A stretch of 64,000 bases of DNA from Symbiodinium natans (lineage: Eukaryota; Sar; Dinophyceae; Suessiales; Symbiodiniaceae). The stretch covers positions 1-64,000 of the forward strand of contig CAJNDS010000789.1 in assembly GCA_905221605.1 (NCBI GenBank), given 5' to 3'. Under the pieces are notes generated by a model that saw nothing but the letters and a program-made list of their open reading frames with translations, did not search any database and had not been told where the DNA came from. The translations under genes were made by a program, and so were the position numbers. Numbering within the stretch: position 1 is the stretch's first letter; every line of letters starts with the position of its first letter. Of this stretch, positions 43,601 to 51,859 are shown piece after piece.

Positions 43601-44445
43601 GCACCACGAAGAACACGGCCGACGTCTCCCCTGTCAGGGGTTTAAGGACTTCGGGGCTTAAGTGGGTTGAGGTCAGCTCTGTGATTTCGGATCGTGAACT
43701 GGCTCGCCGTACTCGGATCAGGGCCTTTGGGGGTTGTGTTTAAGCCATGCCCTAAATACTAAACCCTGAACAGAAGCTTATCAGGCGGTGGACGAGCCCC
43801 ACACGTCGGCCCCTGAAAGCCCCCTCTCTCTCTCTCTCGCAGACTCGGGAATCCGTCAGCTGAAAGCCCTAAACCTCACAAGCCCTAAACCAACTCCGAG
43901 CTGTTTCCGCCACGGTCACGGCCTCCCGAAAGGGATAAGGGTTTAGGTCTTCCCAGTCATTTATAAGAGACCACAAGACCATAAGTTGTTCTTCGGTTTC
44001 GGTGCTCAGGGCTCAGGGGTTCGCAGCCCGAAATCTGGGTGGGGCAAACCCCTTCAATTGCAATTCTTGGGTTCTAAGGAGGTTTCCCGCACCCAGATTT
44101 CGGCTCCCGAATCCTGAGCGGTGGGCTTGAGCTCGCTTATAAATCCTACTATGCTTCAATGACTGGGATGCCAAACTAAACCCGAAACCGATTGGGCGAG
44201 CTGATTTAAGGCACTTGTGGCCCGCTGCCTGCGCCTTCGCAAGAAGACCATGACCCGAAACGGTGCGATGAGCAGAAAGGAATGTTCATCCCGGGATTAA
44301 GGGCTGTTAGTATAAGGGGGAACATCCCAATTTATACCACAGTTCAACAGTTACTGTTGTCGATGCCAGCAAAATGCCTTCTCGCTCGCGATGGGCAGCG
44401 TCCGGAAGCGCCAGGGACGTCACCATCGACAGCACCTCAGCCATG
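40695..44445 (-). CDS. AVL9-like DENN-domain protein in at least nine exons
   Basis: Minus-strand pieces follow the order of the AVL9/DENN family known from animals and fungi: 44445-44340 (TSLALPDAAH), 43640-43560 (TSAVFFVVPCRDL), 43195-43040 (GHGQLLYGVSCHRRAADQ), 42756-42650 (RSSVQKAVCVLLRCPFFGLA), 42475-42245 (FQVFFEQRDFRCTDLLRDF), about 41920-41753 (LRHKLLSVLKAILLEAKVLV), 41703-41604 (VLALLSLLPGGL), 41515 to about 41330, a short exon ending at 41307, and 41229-41102 (FPYLGLHMLDSLLQMRGFLI then GTTNRIF). A last exon may be 40886-40695. AVL9 proteins act in late secretory transport; DENN domains usually regulate Rab GTPases. Introns include a 49-base GT-AG intron (41704-41752), an introner, a telomeric-duplication intron and MITE-bearing introns. 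The N-terminus beyond 44445 and several junctions remain unresolved. Confidence 0.8.
40890..40990 (-). mobile_element. introner-like family D copy
   Basis: The minus-strand phrase AATCTATGGCTCCCTTAGGAATTAT with GTTCATACAAAACTCAGGAG resembles the left part of the intron at 60110-60275 (AATCTATATCTCCTTTGGGAATCAT, TTTATATAAAAACCCAAGAGG). It lies in the last intron of the AVL9-like gene. Confidence 0.55.
41010..41101. repeat. interstitial telomeric array (CCCTAAA)n
   Basis: About twelve heptamers with a few CCCTAAG/CCCTAGC variants directly after the DENN exon at 41229-41102. The donor of that intron appears to be GG|GTTTAGGG, that is, the first telomeric unit itself on the minus strand. Confidence 0.85.
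41230..41306 (-). other. 77-base telomeric intron between AGGTCTTCCCCT duplicates
   Basis: The 12 bases AGGGGAAGACCT (plus strand) at 41220-41231 recur at 41297-41308. The space between is TTTAGGG/TTTGGGG repeats. On the minus strand GAG|GTCTTCCCCTGAACC and CCTACAG|GTCTTCCCCTACC give a GT-AG intron, so both splice sites come from the duplicated AGGT. The downstream exon encodes VFPYLGLHML of the DENN domain. Confidence 0.75.
41516..41602 (-). mobile_element. introner family A intron (87 bases)
   Basis: GT-AG, phase 0: GGTGGCTTG|GTAGCCCATTGGTACCCC to GAGCCCTTATTCTAAG|ATGTTACTG, joining LLPGGL to MLLNYQGG in the AVL9-like gene. TGGTACCC near the left end and GGGAGCCC near the right end form an imperfect inverted repeat shared with the other two copies. 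Confidence 0.8.
42011..42149. mobile_element. MITE-like element M2, copy 2, with internal tandem repeat
   Basis: Perfect 18-base terminal inverted repeats GAGCCCAATACCCCTTAA and TTAAGGGGTATTGGGCTC. The core repeats a 28-base unit (CCTTAAGGTTCATTCTCTTA plus TTTAAGGA) at 42041-42068 and 42069-42096, with a decayed third copy. It lies in an intron of the AVL9-like gene. Confidence 0.9.
42541..42640. repeat. degenerate telomeric tract in an intron
   Basis: CCTAAACCC, CCTCAACCC and CCTATAAACCC units separate two AVL9-like exons (42756-42650 and 42475-42245). Confidence 0.75.
43222..43310. repeat. interstitial telomeric array (CCCTAAA)n
   Basis: About twelve heptamers, with CCCTAGA variants at the left, lie between two AVL9-like exons (43640-43560 and 43195-43040). 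Confidence 0.9.
43410..43550. mobile_element. MITE-like element M3, copy 2
   Basis: Inverted ends CTTGGAGGTTCAGGGTACCT and AGTGCCCTGAACCTCCAAAG. The core contains ACTGTACTTATAACC and AAAAGTACAGATATAA. Located in an intron of the AVL9-like gene. Confidence 0.85.
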
Positions 44446-45683
44446 CCAGGCCAAACGACGACACCAAGAAACTAAGAAACAAAGAAGCAACGAACGAAAG
44501 AAATAACGAAAGAAAGAGATAGGTAAAGAACGCAAACAAGGAGAGAGGGAGAGAGAGAGAGCGAGAGAGAGAACAAGAAAGGAAGAAAGACAAACAAAGA
44601 ATAAAGGATGAAAGGATGAAAGGAAGAAAGGAAGCAAAGAGAGAATAAGAACGAAAGAACGAACAAACTATAATAAAAATGAATAGATAAAGAAAGAAAC
44701 TAAGAATCAAAGAAACAAAGAAACGAGGACACAACGAACGAAAGAGAGAGAGAGAGAGCGAGAGCGAGAGCGAGGGAGAGAGGGAGCGAGAGGAAGAAAA
44801 GTAAAGGAAGATCGACAGAAGGACAGAAATAAAGAAAGAAAAGCAAACCAAAAAATGAGAGACATCTATTTCTGCATATGTACACACAAACACATTCATA
44901 ATGGTAGCTTCCAAGTACTGCAGCACGAGATGTCAGTTATGCCAAACATGCCAAGTACAAATTCGTCAGTAGCCAGCAAAGAGACCACATGCAAATTGCA
45001 AAACGAGCCATTGTCTAGCTGGGCTGCTTCTAAGTTAGAGCCGCCCTGCAGAGACCCTCAGGAGGATCACAACAGTTCTCGTGACACTGAGTTCAACGTC
45101 ATCCTGAAAAGCCCTGAGCAGCTGGCGTGAGTCACTGACCCAGGCTCCACAGTGTGGGTTCGCCAACTGTCCAAAAGTGGAAAGTCCTGCTGACATCTGG
45201 GACTGTGGGCTGACCAAAGGATGTTGAGATCTCTTCCCCCTATTCTAGCAGTCCTGCTAGTACCCCGATTAGAATCCCTATTATTGACGGTGCAACATTG
45301 TCCGCTGCTTGTGAGCCCCCTCATCCCAAGAGTTCACAAAATGGGCCCGCGATGCAGAGAACTGACCAGATCAACAACCTCGGCCAGGCAGCTGGCTCGG
45401 AACATATCTCAGGTTGCTGCCTTCAGATAGGTTTAGGGTTTTAGGGTTTAGGGCTTGCGGTTTTGGGGTGAGGAAGCCCCCGCAAAAAATCGAAGAGTAA
45501 CTCTCCACCATGCTCACATGATCTCGGAGAGTAGTCTTGGGAAAACGTCCGGGTGGAATCCCGCCGGGTATGTCTTGAGTGCCCCCAGCAAGTCTTGGAA
45601 AGAGCCGCTAAAGAGCTAAACCCTAAACCCTAAACCTCTCTACCATATAACCCTAAATGTTAAACACGAATTTGGAATTTAGA

Positions 45684-45835
45684 CCCCCATTGTTCAGCAC
45701 GAATTTGGCGTGTTGACCCGTCTGACCCGTTTGGCCCCCCCATTGTTCAGCACGAATTTGGCGTTTTGACCCGTCTGACCCGTTTGGGCCCCCCATTGTT
45801 CAGCACGAATTTGGCGTTTTGACCCGTCTGACCCG
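45684..45835. repeat. three-copy tandem repeat of 53-54 bases
   Basis: The unit CCCCCATTGTTCAGCACGAA continues TTTGGCGTTTTGACCCGTCT and GACCCGTTTGG. It recurs three times with one or two changes per copy; a fourth decayed copy starts near 45650. There are no spacers, so it is not a CRISPR array. Confidence 0.85.
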
Positions 45836-46989
45836 TGTGATTGTTTGGCCTCTTGGTGCGTCTGAACAGAAATTGAGAAAAACTTTTATTTTCTTCATGT
45901 TATGGGATTCTTTGGGCGGGTGGGTTTTTTCCGTAGCCTGCACACACTGCTGGCCTAGTAAATGCTCGAACTTGAGATGCTGAACCCTCAGCCCTAAACC
46001 CTAAACCCTAAACTCCCTGGAGGTGGACGCTCCAGGGATACTGGGCGGGATTCTCTGGGACTGGGCGCGCTCCTAGGATGCGCGGGGGCGTGAGCTTGTC
46101 TTGGGCGTCTCCGGGGTGGCTAGTCGAAGGATACTCGGAGGGGTTTAGGGTTTAGGGTCTGGGGTTTAGGGTTTAGGCGAAGTATCCTAACTTGGCCGGT
46201 CATGGAAGGATGCCCCCCCCATTCGGTGTGAGGTACATATGCTTGCCTGCTTGTTGTTTCGCTCCACGTCCACATTGAAAAGACTGACAGTACAAAGAAG
46301 CAGAAGAAGTATGCCCCATCCCCTTCCCAAGCCAGTCATCCTGTGCAGAATCCGCCGGCGCCGATGGCCCTTGCAAGGAGACCGTTGGCTCGGACGATCT
46401 TGTGACTACATGTCAGGCAACGTGGCGAATAGAAATTCCGACGCGAAAGTGACTGGGAGATCTTCTACCGGGTGAGTTTGCGCCGCCCTGTGTCTTTCAC
46501 GGGGTTTGGGGTTTGGGGTGCATCGATGGACAGATGAAGCAGACCACATGGGATTGACAGTCAGGGTCTGATGGGCCAAAGACCCCGAGAACGAAGAGCC
46601 CGCAAAAAAACACTTAGCTAAGGATCTGGTATATGACCCCTAAACCCTAAACCCCAAACCCCAAACCCTAAACCCTAAACCCCAAACCCTAAACCCTGAA
46701 CACCAAATATGCTAGTAGTCACTCTTCCACCCGGTGAAGCCCTACAGTTGGGCTGAAAAGGCCTGCAGCAGCTTCTCCCGCCATGATCTCAGTCAGCAGA
46801 AGATACCATGGCTTACATTTCTTTGTTTTGTTTTTATTTTTTTCGGGGGGTGGGGGGGGGGGTGTAAGGTTTAGGATTGGGGGGTTTCGGATTTGGGGTT
46901 TAGGGCTCAGGATTTCGGGTTTTGTCCATTGGGGTTTAGGGTTTAGGGTTTAGGATTTGGGGTTTAGGGTTTTTGGTAAGGTTGGAACC

Positions 46990-47512
46990 ATGGGCCCTTA
47001 GTATGGTTCCTTGCCCTTGTTTATCGGGATCCGAAGTAGGCCCGTGTTGTACACTTTAGGTGTTTTTTAAGGGTAATTATGTAGCAAAGGACCCCAAATT
47101 AAGGGCCCATGCTGGAACCCTAGATTTAGGGTTCATCCGAGAGCTTCGCATTGCTATCATGACAGCGGGTGTAATTTGGGGTACTGAGGTTCCAAGCTCG
47201 GAACAGCATGCAAAAATACACCCTCAACCTTTTGTGCCCCTAAACCCTAAACCCTCGACCCTAAACCCTAGGCCCTTTGAAACCCTAAACCCTCTGAGGC
47301 CATGCCTCGCCTATTCTGAGGGTCGCGCTGATGGCGGGTGTGCCCACCTGAACCAATGGTAGGGGATCCGAAGTATGGGTGCTAAATGAGGGTCCCTACT
47401 TATTTAACTTAAATAATCACTTAGGGTTTAGGGTTTAGGGTTTAGGGTTTGGGGCACTTCGGATCCCAAGAAACAAGGGCAAAGGACCACACTTGAGGGC
47501 CCATGCTTCCAA
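46990..47512. mobile_element. inverted pair, possible long MITE
   Basis: ATGGGCCCTTAGTATGGTTC and CTTGCCCTTGTTTATCGGGATCCGAAGT at about 46990-47042 recur in reverse complement at 47456-47512. GGATCCGAAGTA also recurs at 47357. The span between contains telomeric tracts, so it may be one element interrupted by them or two copies. Confidence 0.55.
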
Positions 47513-47864
47513 CTGTCTAAGCAGGGGAGCTTCTCGAATTTTGGGTTTCGAGCTTGGGGTGTGGGATCCTTTGGTTGTGCCCTATATCTATGGTCAGTTC
47601 TCCTAACGATGGTCCCTTTTTTCGGCACCTAAATCATCTGGGGCCCCCTTATAACAAGGACCCCAAGGACCCTAGCTTAGAGAACTCATTGAGTTGATAT
47701 GGCTTCGCATCAGAATGGAATCCCCAAACGGGACCACGACATCGAGAACCCCCCGGGTGTGCTTGCTCTTGTGGGAAATTTAGAGTACAGGGGGGTTTTC
47801 GGCCCTCACGCTTGCACAAAGTTTTGGGGGTTAGGGGTCGAGGGTTTTCGGGTTTAGGGTGACC

Positions 47865-49611
47865 CCTATGCCGTTCCAACTCCTGAGGTCGGCGCTCGAC
47901 GACAGGTCCCCGAGCATGGTGAAAATCCTCAAGGTTGCTGTTTAGGGTTTAGGGTTTAGGGTTTAGGGTTCTGATTCCAGTTGTCACTGGAGAGCGGTAG
48001 CTGGAATTTGATCCGAGGCTGCCTTCGAGCTTAGGGATGTCTAGCGCTTTAGGAGGTTCAGGGCCCTCGTTCACGCGGCAAAAAAACTTCCTCCAACTGA
48101 GACAGGAAAGGGCCCGGCAATCAAAAGGATGGCAGCCACGGGCCCACGACCTGCCAGGCGCAAGCAGGGAGCCCAGGAGCAGCCAATTACTATATTTGGG
48201 GCTACCCTTTCTTTCGGGGTTCCTTATTACAAGGGGATCCTACCATTTGGGGGTCTATTTTAGGTCCTGTTTTCGTAAACCCACATTTCTAGGCATGGGG
48301 TGTTGCCACGCCGATGACTTTTCCTCGCTTGAAGGCGGAAACATGATGGGGCCGGCTGGTGTGTCGGCTGAGCTAGGAGGGCTGCAGCAACTAGCGTAAG
48401 CCCGAATAGCAGCATAGTGACCAAGGATTACGGTGTCCTTGATGCAACCACAAGCTCAGTCGAGTTCCAGCAGTTGGCGTCCACATAATCGAGGCTCGCG
48501 TAGGATTGCAGATTGCAAAGCCGCGCGAGGACTAAGCCTCTGAAGCTCAACTACAGACCTCCCTCATATGATATGAGCTGAAGGTCGCGGACGTTGCACA
48601 CCTTGGAGGTTACGGAAGCACTCCGAAACAAGCGCTCACAGTGAGAACATGTCTGAGAACCTGCAAATCAAATTGAAAACACTAGGTCCACCTTCAAACA
48701 ATGCTTGGAGCTTTGGGGTGGAAAGCTTCGGAATACAAAAACTACTTGTGGGTAGTTAGAAGTGGTACATCAGTGGGGTACCCTGTCTGGAGTTATCATG
48801 GATATAAGTACACCTACCATGCTTGTAGCCCTACTTCTAACTAGCCATGTGCCTTCAAGTAGACACCAAAGGCGCTGCTTGCGGTAGAGGGTCGCTGCTG
48901 CTCGCTGCAGTCTCAGCAATGACCTCGAAAAGGTCACCTCGGTGTTCTGACTTCGACTCTGCATGCCAAAGCCCTAAACCCTAAACCCTAAACCCTAAAC
49001 TCCCTAAACCCTAAACCAGCAAAGCGCTGCTTGACTTGGGGCTTTCCGAAATTAGGGGTGCCTTATTGGGGTCGTTGTAAAAAAAGGGGATCCTACCCTT
49101 TGGGGGTCTATATTCGGGGTCTCATATTTTCGTAAACCCCCGCTTAACAAACCGTGACATCTAAACGAGCATCCCGAAAGTTTGGGGTCTAAGCATGTCA
49201 AGCAGCCGTCGCTTTCAGAATGCCTGGATGCTTCTGGGCCTGATGACAATGACAGCACTTGGGTTCTTGTGTGCCATGCGGTTAAGAGGCGGCCCCCAAA
49301 AACGTGCATGTGATCGCCGTCATGAATCTGCCACCCTCAGATTTTTTTTGAGAAAGCACCCGCTAGAACCGCAACCCACGAAGTCTGCGCATTCGCGGAA
49401 GCCGACGTTTTTGCACCGAGCATGCTGCACAACGGAGCAAATAGTGAGCGGGTGAGCTCTAACGAAGGTGGATGGAGGCGCAACCTCATCCTGCATAGCC
49501 CTTTGCTGTACATGGGCAATGCGCAAAACCTGTACGATCCTGTACTTGTTTCACAAGGTACTGGGGGAAGTTGCTGATTTTGTTCAATTCGCACTGCTTT
49601 CATCTAACCGC
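47865..49611 (-). other. unplaced exon candidates and small elements
   Basis: 47938-47865 reads TLRIFTMLGDLSSSADLRSW on the minus strand and ends at a telomeric tract (47938-47970), as other exons here do. A pair of related segments, 48224-48283 and 49075-49140, shares AAGGGGATCCTACC, TTTGGGGGTCTAT and TTTTCGTAAACCC; a third, shorter copy is near 28030. A telomeric tract lies at 48965-49017. 49470-49330 on the minus strand (AHPLTICSVVQHARCKNVGF) could be an exon downstream of the gene at 49612-50367. Confidence 0.35.
48753..48844. mobile_element. MITE-like element M5
   Basis: Inverted ends TAGTTAGAAGTGG and CTACTTCTAACTA around a core with GATATAAGTACACC. The core resembles M3 (GTACTTATA in reverse), but the ends differ. 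Single complete copy in the window. Confidence 0.65.
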
Positions 49612-50367
49612 TTAAGCATTGCACCACGGGAACAGCTGACACGTCACATTCAGAAGTGGTGGCCTCCGTGCGTGAGGGCCCCTGCAGAATGAAGGCCAGA
49701 GGTACACTGCAAGAGGGGCTGCTGAATGGGAGAGACGCTTCATCTGCGGCGAGCAGATGAGATCCCACGGCGGGTCATGGAAGGTCTGCGCGACCAGGTT
49801 TCGAAACTCTGCAACGGTCACATGCGGCTCCACAGTGTATGCCCGACACTTGTTACTTAAATCCCTCACCTCAATGTCGAGGGCCGTAAGAGACCGGAGG
49901 TGCCAGAGTCCCATGGCTTTCATCCTGGGGCTGATGGATTGAACATGCTCAGGAGAACTGAAATGGCAGCCGCAGCGCCCATCTGGGATGCTGACCGACC
50001 CCCACAAAGCCGTCCACAAGGAAGTGGCGCACTGGGCATATCCCTCGTCATCGTCACAAAGCTTGTTCGCATGCGATGAGGCGCATGCCAACGCCAGGCG
50101 CTCGGGGAGTTCCAAGTAGCTGTGAGATAGAACGGCTGGTCCGGCAGGCAACTTACCAATCCGAAACAGTTGACGATTCAGCGGCGCGACAGACCTTGGC
50201 ATCGAGGCCCGCTTGACCGGCAGGTGATGCTCGAAGCACATGTCGAAGTCATGCCCTCCCGAGTCGATCGCTTGCCCACACAATACGCAGGCTTCTGAAG
50301 CTTCTGTCAACTCTGGTTCTGGTGCGGCCACCCCCACATACGGCACTATGGCCTGCGTGTAGGCCAT
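49612..50367 (-). CDS. protein with zinc-like cysteines and possible ubiquitin-like region
   Basis: The frame opens at MAYTQAIVPYVGVA near 50367; an in-frame start further upstream (50400) is possible. An N-terminal Cys/His cluster (CVLCGQAIDSGGHDFDMCFE, then HH) could bind zinc. A middle part (ELPERLALACASSHANKLCD) is helical and resembles neither a known motif nor simple sequence. The C-terminal third (VRDLSNKCRAYTVEPHVTVA, then FRNLVAQTF and PLAVYL) has the strand-helix rhythm of a ubiquitin-like fold, which I infer only from the pattern. The last residues before the stop at 49612 look like intron read-through. A donor probably lies after AVYLWPSF near 49695, with a further exon downstream. 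No family assigned. Confidence 0.6.
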   Translation of the reverse strand: MAYTQAIVPYVGVAAPEPELTEASEACVLCGQAIDSGGHDFDMCFEHHLPVKRASMPRSVAPLNRQLFRIGKLPAGPAVLSHSYLELPERLALACASSHANKLCDDDEGYAQCATSLWTALWGSVSIPDGRCGCHFSSPEHVQSISPRMKAMGLWHLRSLTALDIEVRDLSNKCRAYTVEPHVTVAEFRNLVAQTFHDPPWDLICSPQMKRLSHSAAPLAVYLWPSFCRGPHARRPPLLNVTCQLFPWCNA

Positions 50368-50400
50368 GGCTGCAGGGAGGGGCTGCGGAAACTTGGGCAA

Positions 50401-51858
50401 ATTGTGGGAACATAGAACTTACAGCAGAATCATGACCGATTGAAGATTACAACAATCAAACAGTGAGACATATATCTGAATAGAGCCACATCGTTCATGG
50501 GTGGCTTGGTCGTGCGCTGATCGGACTGACTCTCGGTGCTCCCTACTTGGCAACCTGGCCTCCATTGCCATTGTCATTTTGATCCACGTCCTCTCTCTTC
50601 GCTTCCTCCCTCACCTCGAGTCGGATTGTCCGCCTTAGCCCACAATGCCGACAAAGCGCTATACAGCACCAAGCATGCAATGCTCTATATACAAAAGGGG
50701 CCAGTCTGTCAGAAGCCATAACGATGTCAGGATGTACGCTGGGCAGCCATCCTTTCCGTGGGGTATGACTTCAACAAACAGGTATCTCAGAATTGTGCAC
50801 GGTGGAGGCGGGGGGGGATGGGGGGGGGCATTTGGGTCAGAGGTATCTCAGAAGAAGCTCAGGACATCTCAGGATCAGAACAATTTCCGCAGGGTTCGCA
50901 GTTTCTTCTTCAGCTTTCCTGAAGCTCAAAACCTTCACAGCAGCATTCAACTTTAACTGACGGGCAGAGTAGGTGAAAGCATAGAGGTTATGCGACCATG
51001 CAGGGGTTGCTGATGGGCGGTCTCCAACAGGCAACCTGTAAACCCTACACCTCTAACCTCCCGGGGGTACCTGACGACCCTGTGACTCTGAGGGTATCTG
51101 ACGGAGGTTATAGGGCGGACCGTGGCAAGGACGGAGGCCACCATTTCCTTTCTGTTCGCGGGGGGGGGGGGGGGGGGGGGGGGGGGAATCGTAATGGGCG
51201 GAGTACTTGACCGGCGGACCCTCTATCCTCAAACACATGAAAGCCTTTAATGCATGTGGCATGTGGGAAGTTCACAACTTATCTTAAAGAGGGGTTGGGA
51301 ATTCTCGGCATCTGCCGCGGGCAGCGCTGACGGGATGCGGGGATGCGGCCGTGGCGCAGCTCTCCAGGCCCCAGGGTCGTGACCAGCACCGGTTTCCGGA
51401 AGAAGCGTCCAAAGTGATGCCTGATGCTCTGATTTCTCATGCCTCTATCAGCTGAGTGCTGAGTATCATTCCTTCCCTTCTTCGCAGCCGCGATGTTTAC
51501 CCTAAACCCTAAACCCTAAACCCTAAACCCTAAAACCTTGCCATCCTGGGGCTTCTCAAGTGCAGGCAAGGGGCGTCGCACCTTGGTTCAGGGCGCGAGG
51601 CTAGATGTGGAGGTTTCGGGTTCCCCCTCTCGTTCGTACGGATATTTCGACACTCGCACACTTCTGGCAGATGTTTATAAGGCTTCATGCAACTGGAGTA
51701 GTGCCTTGGTTTCTGTTTGGAGGAAGCGTCTTCTTGCTGCGCTCCCGTCCTAGCACCTCCTTATGAGTCCTAAACATCTGCAAGCATTCTAAACCCTATA
51801 AACCCCAAACCCTAAACCCTAAACCCTAAACCCTAAACCCTAAACCCTGCGTTTAGGA
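50401..51858. other. spacer with G runs and a possible exon
   Basis: Contains a GGGG-rich patch (50805-50830), a perfect 27-base G run (51160-51186) and a telomeric tract (51497-51535). On the minus strand 51420-51300 reads HHFGRFFRKPVLVTTLGPGE, which looks like coding sequence but is unplaced. Nothing else recognised. Confidence 0.4.
51160..51186. repeat. 27-base poly-G run
   Basis: An uninterrupted G homopolymer. Homopolymers of this length are error-prone in sequencing, so its exact length is uncertain. Frames crossing it are not genes. Confidence 0.9.
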
Positions 51859-51859
51859 T

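Larger units (their letters stand above)
44446..47860. other. purine repeats, telomeric tracts, a short tandem repeat, candidate exons
   Basis: 44460-44850 is a GAAA/GAGA-rich purine tract that gives long Ser-Leu-Phe frames on the minus strand (not genes). Telomeric tracts lie at 45428-45452, 45612-45635, 45990-46012, 46140-46175, 46635-46700, 46930-46972, 47235-47290 and 47420-47455. Candidate minus-strand exons are weak: 46800-46735 (TEIMAGEAAAGLFSPTVGLH) and 47350-47295 (VGTPAISATLRIGEAWPQR). An inverted pair lies at 46990-47512. Confidence 0.4.

Noticed and set aside
44420-44926. Ser/Leu/Phe-rich minus-strand membrane-like frame
   Set aside because: Complement of a GAAA/GAGA purine tract; low complexity throughout.
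45684-45835. CRISPR array
   Set aside because: Three direct copies without spacers in a eukaryotic context.
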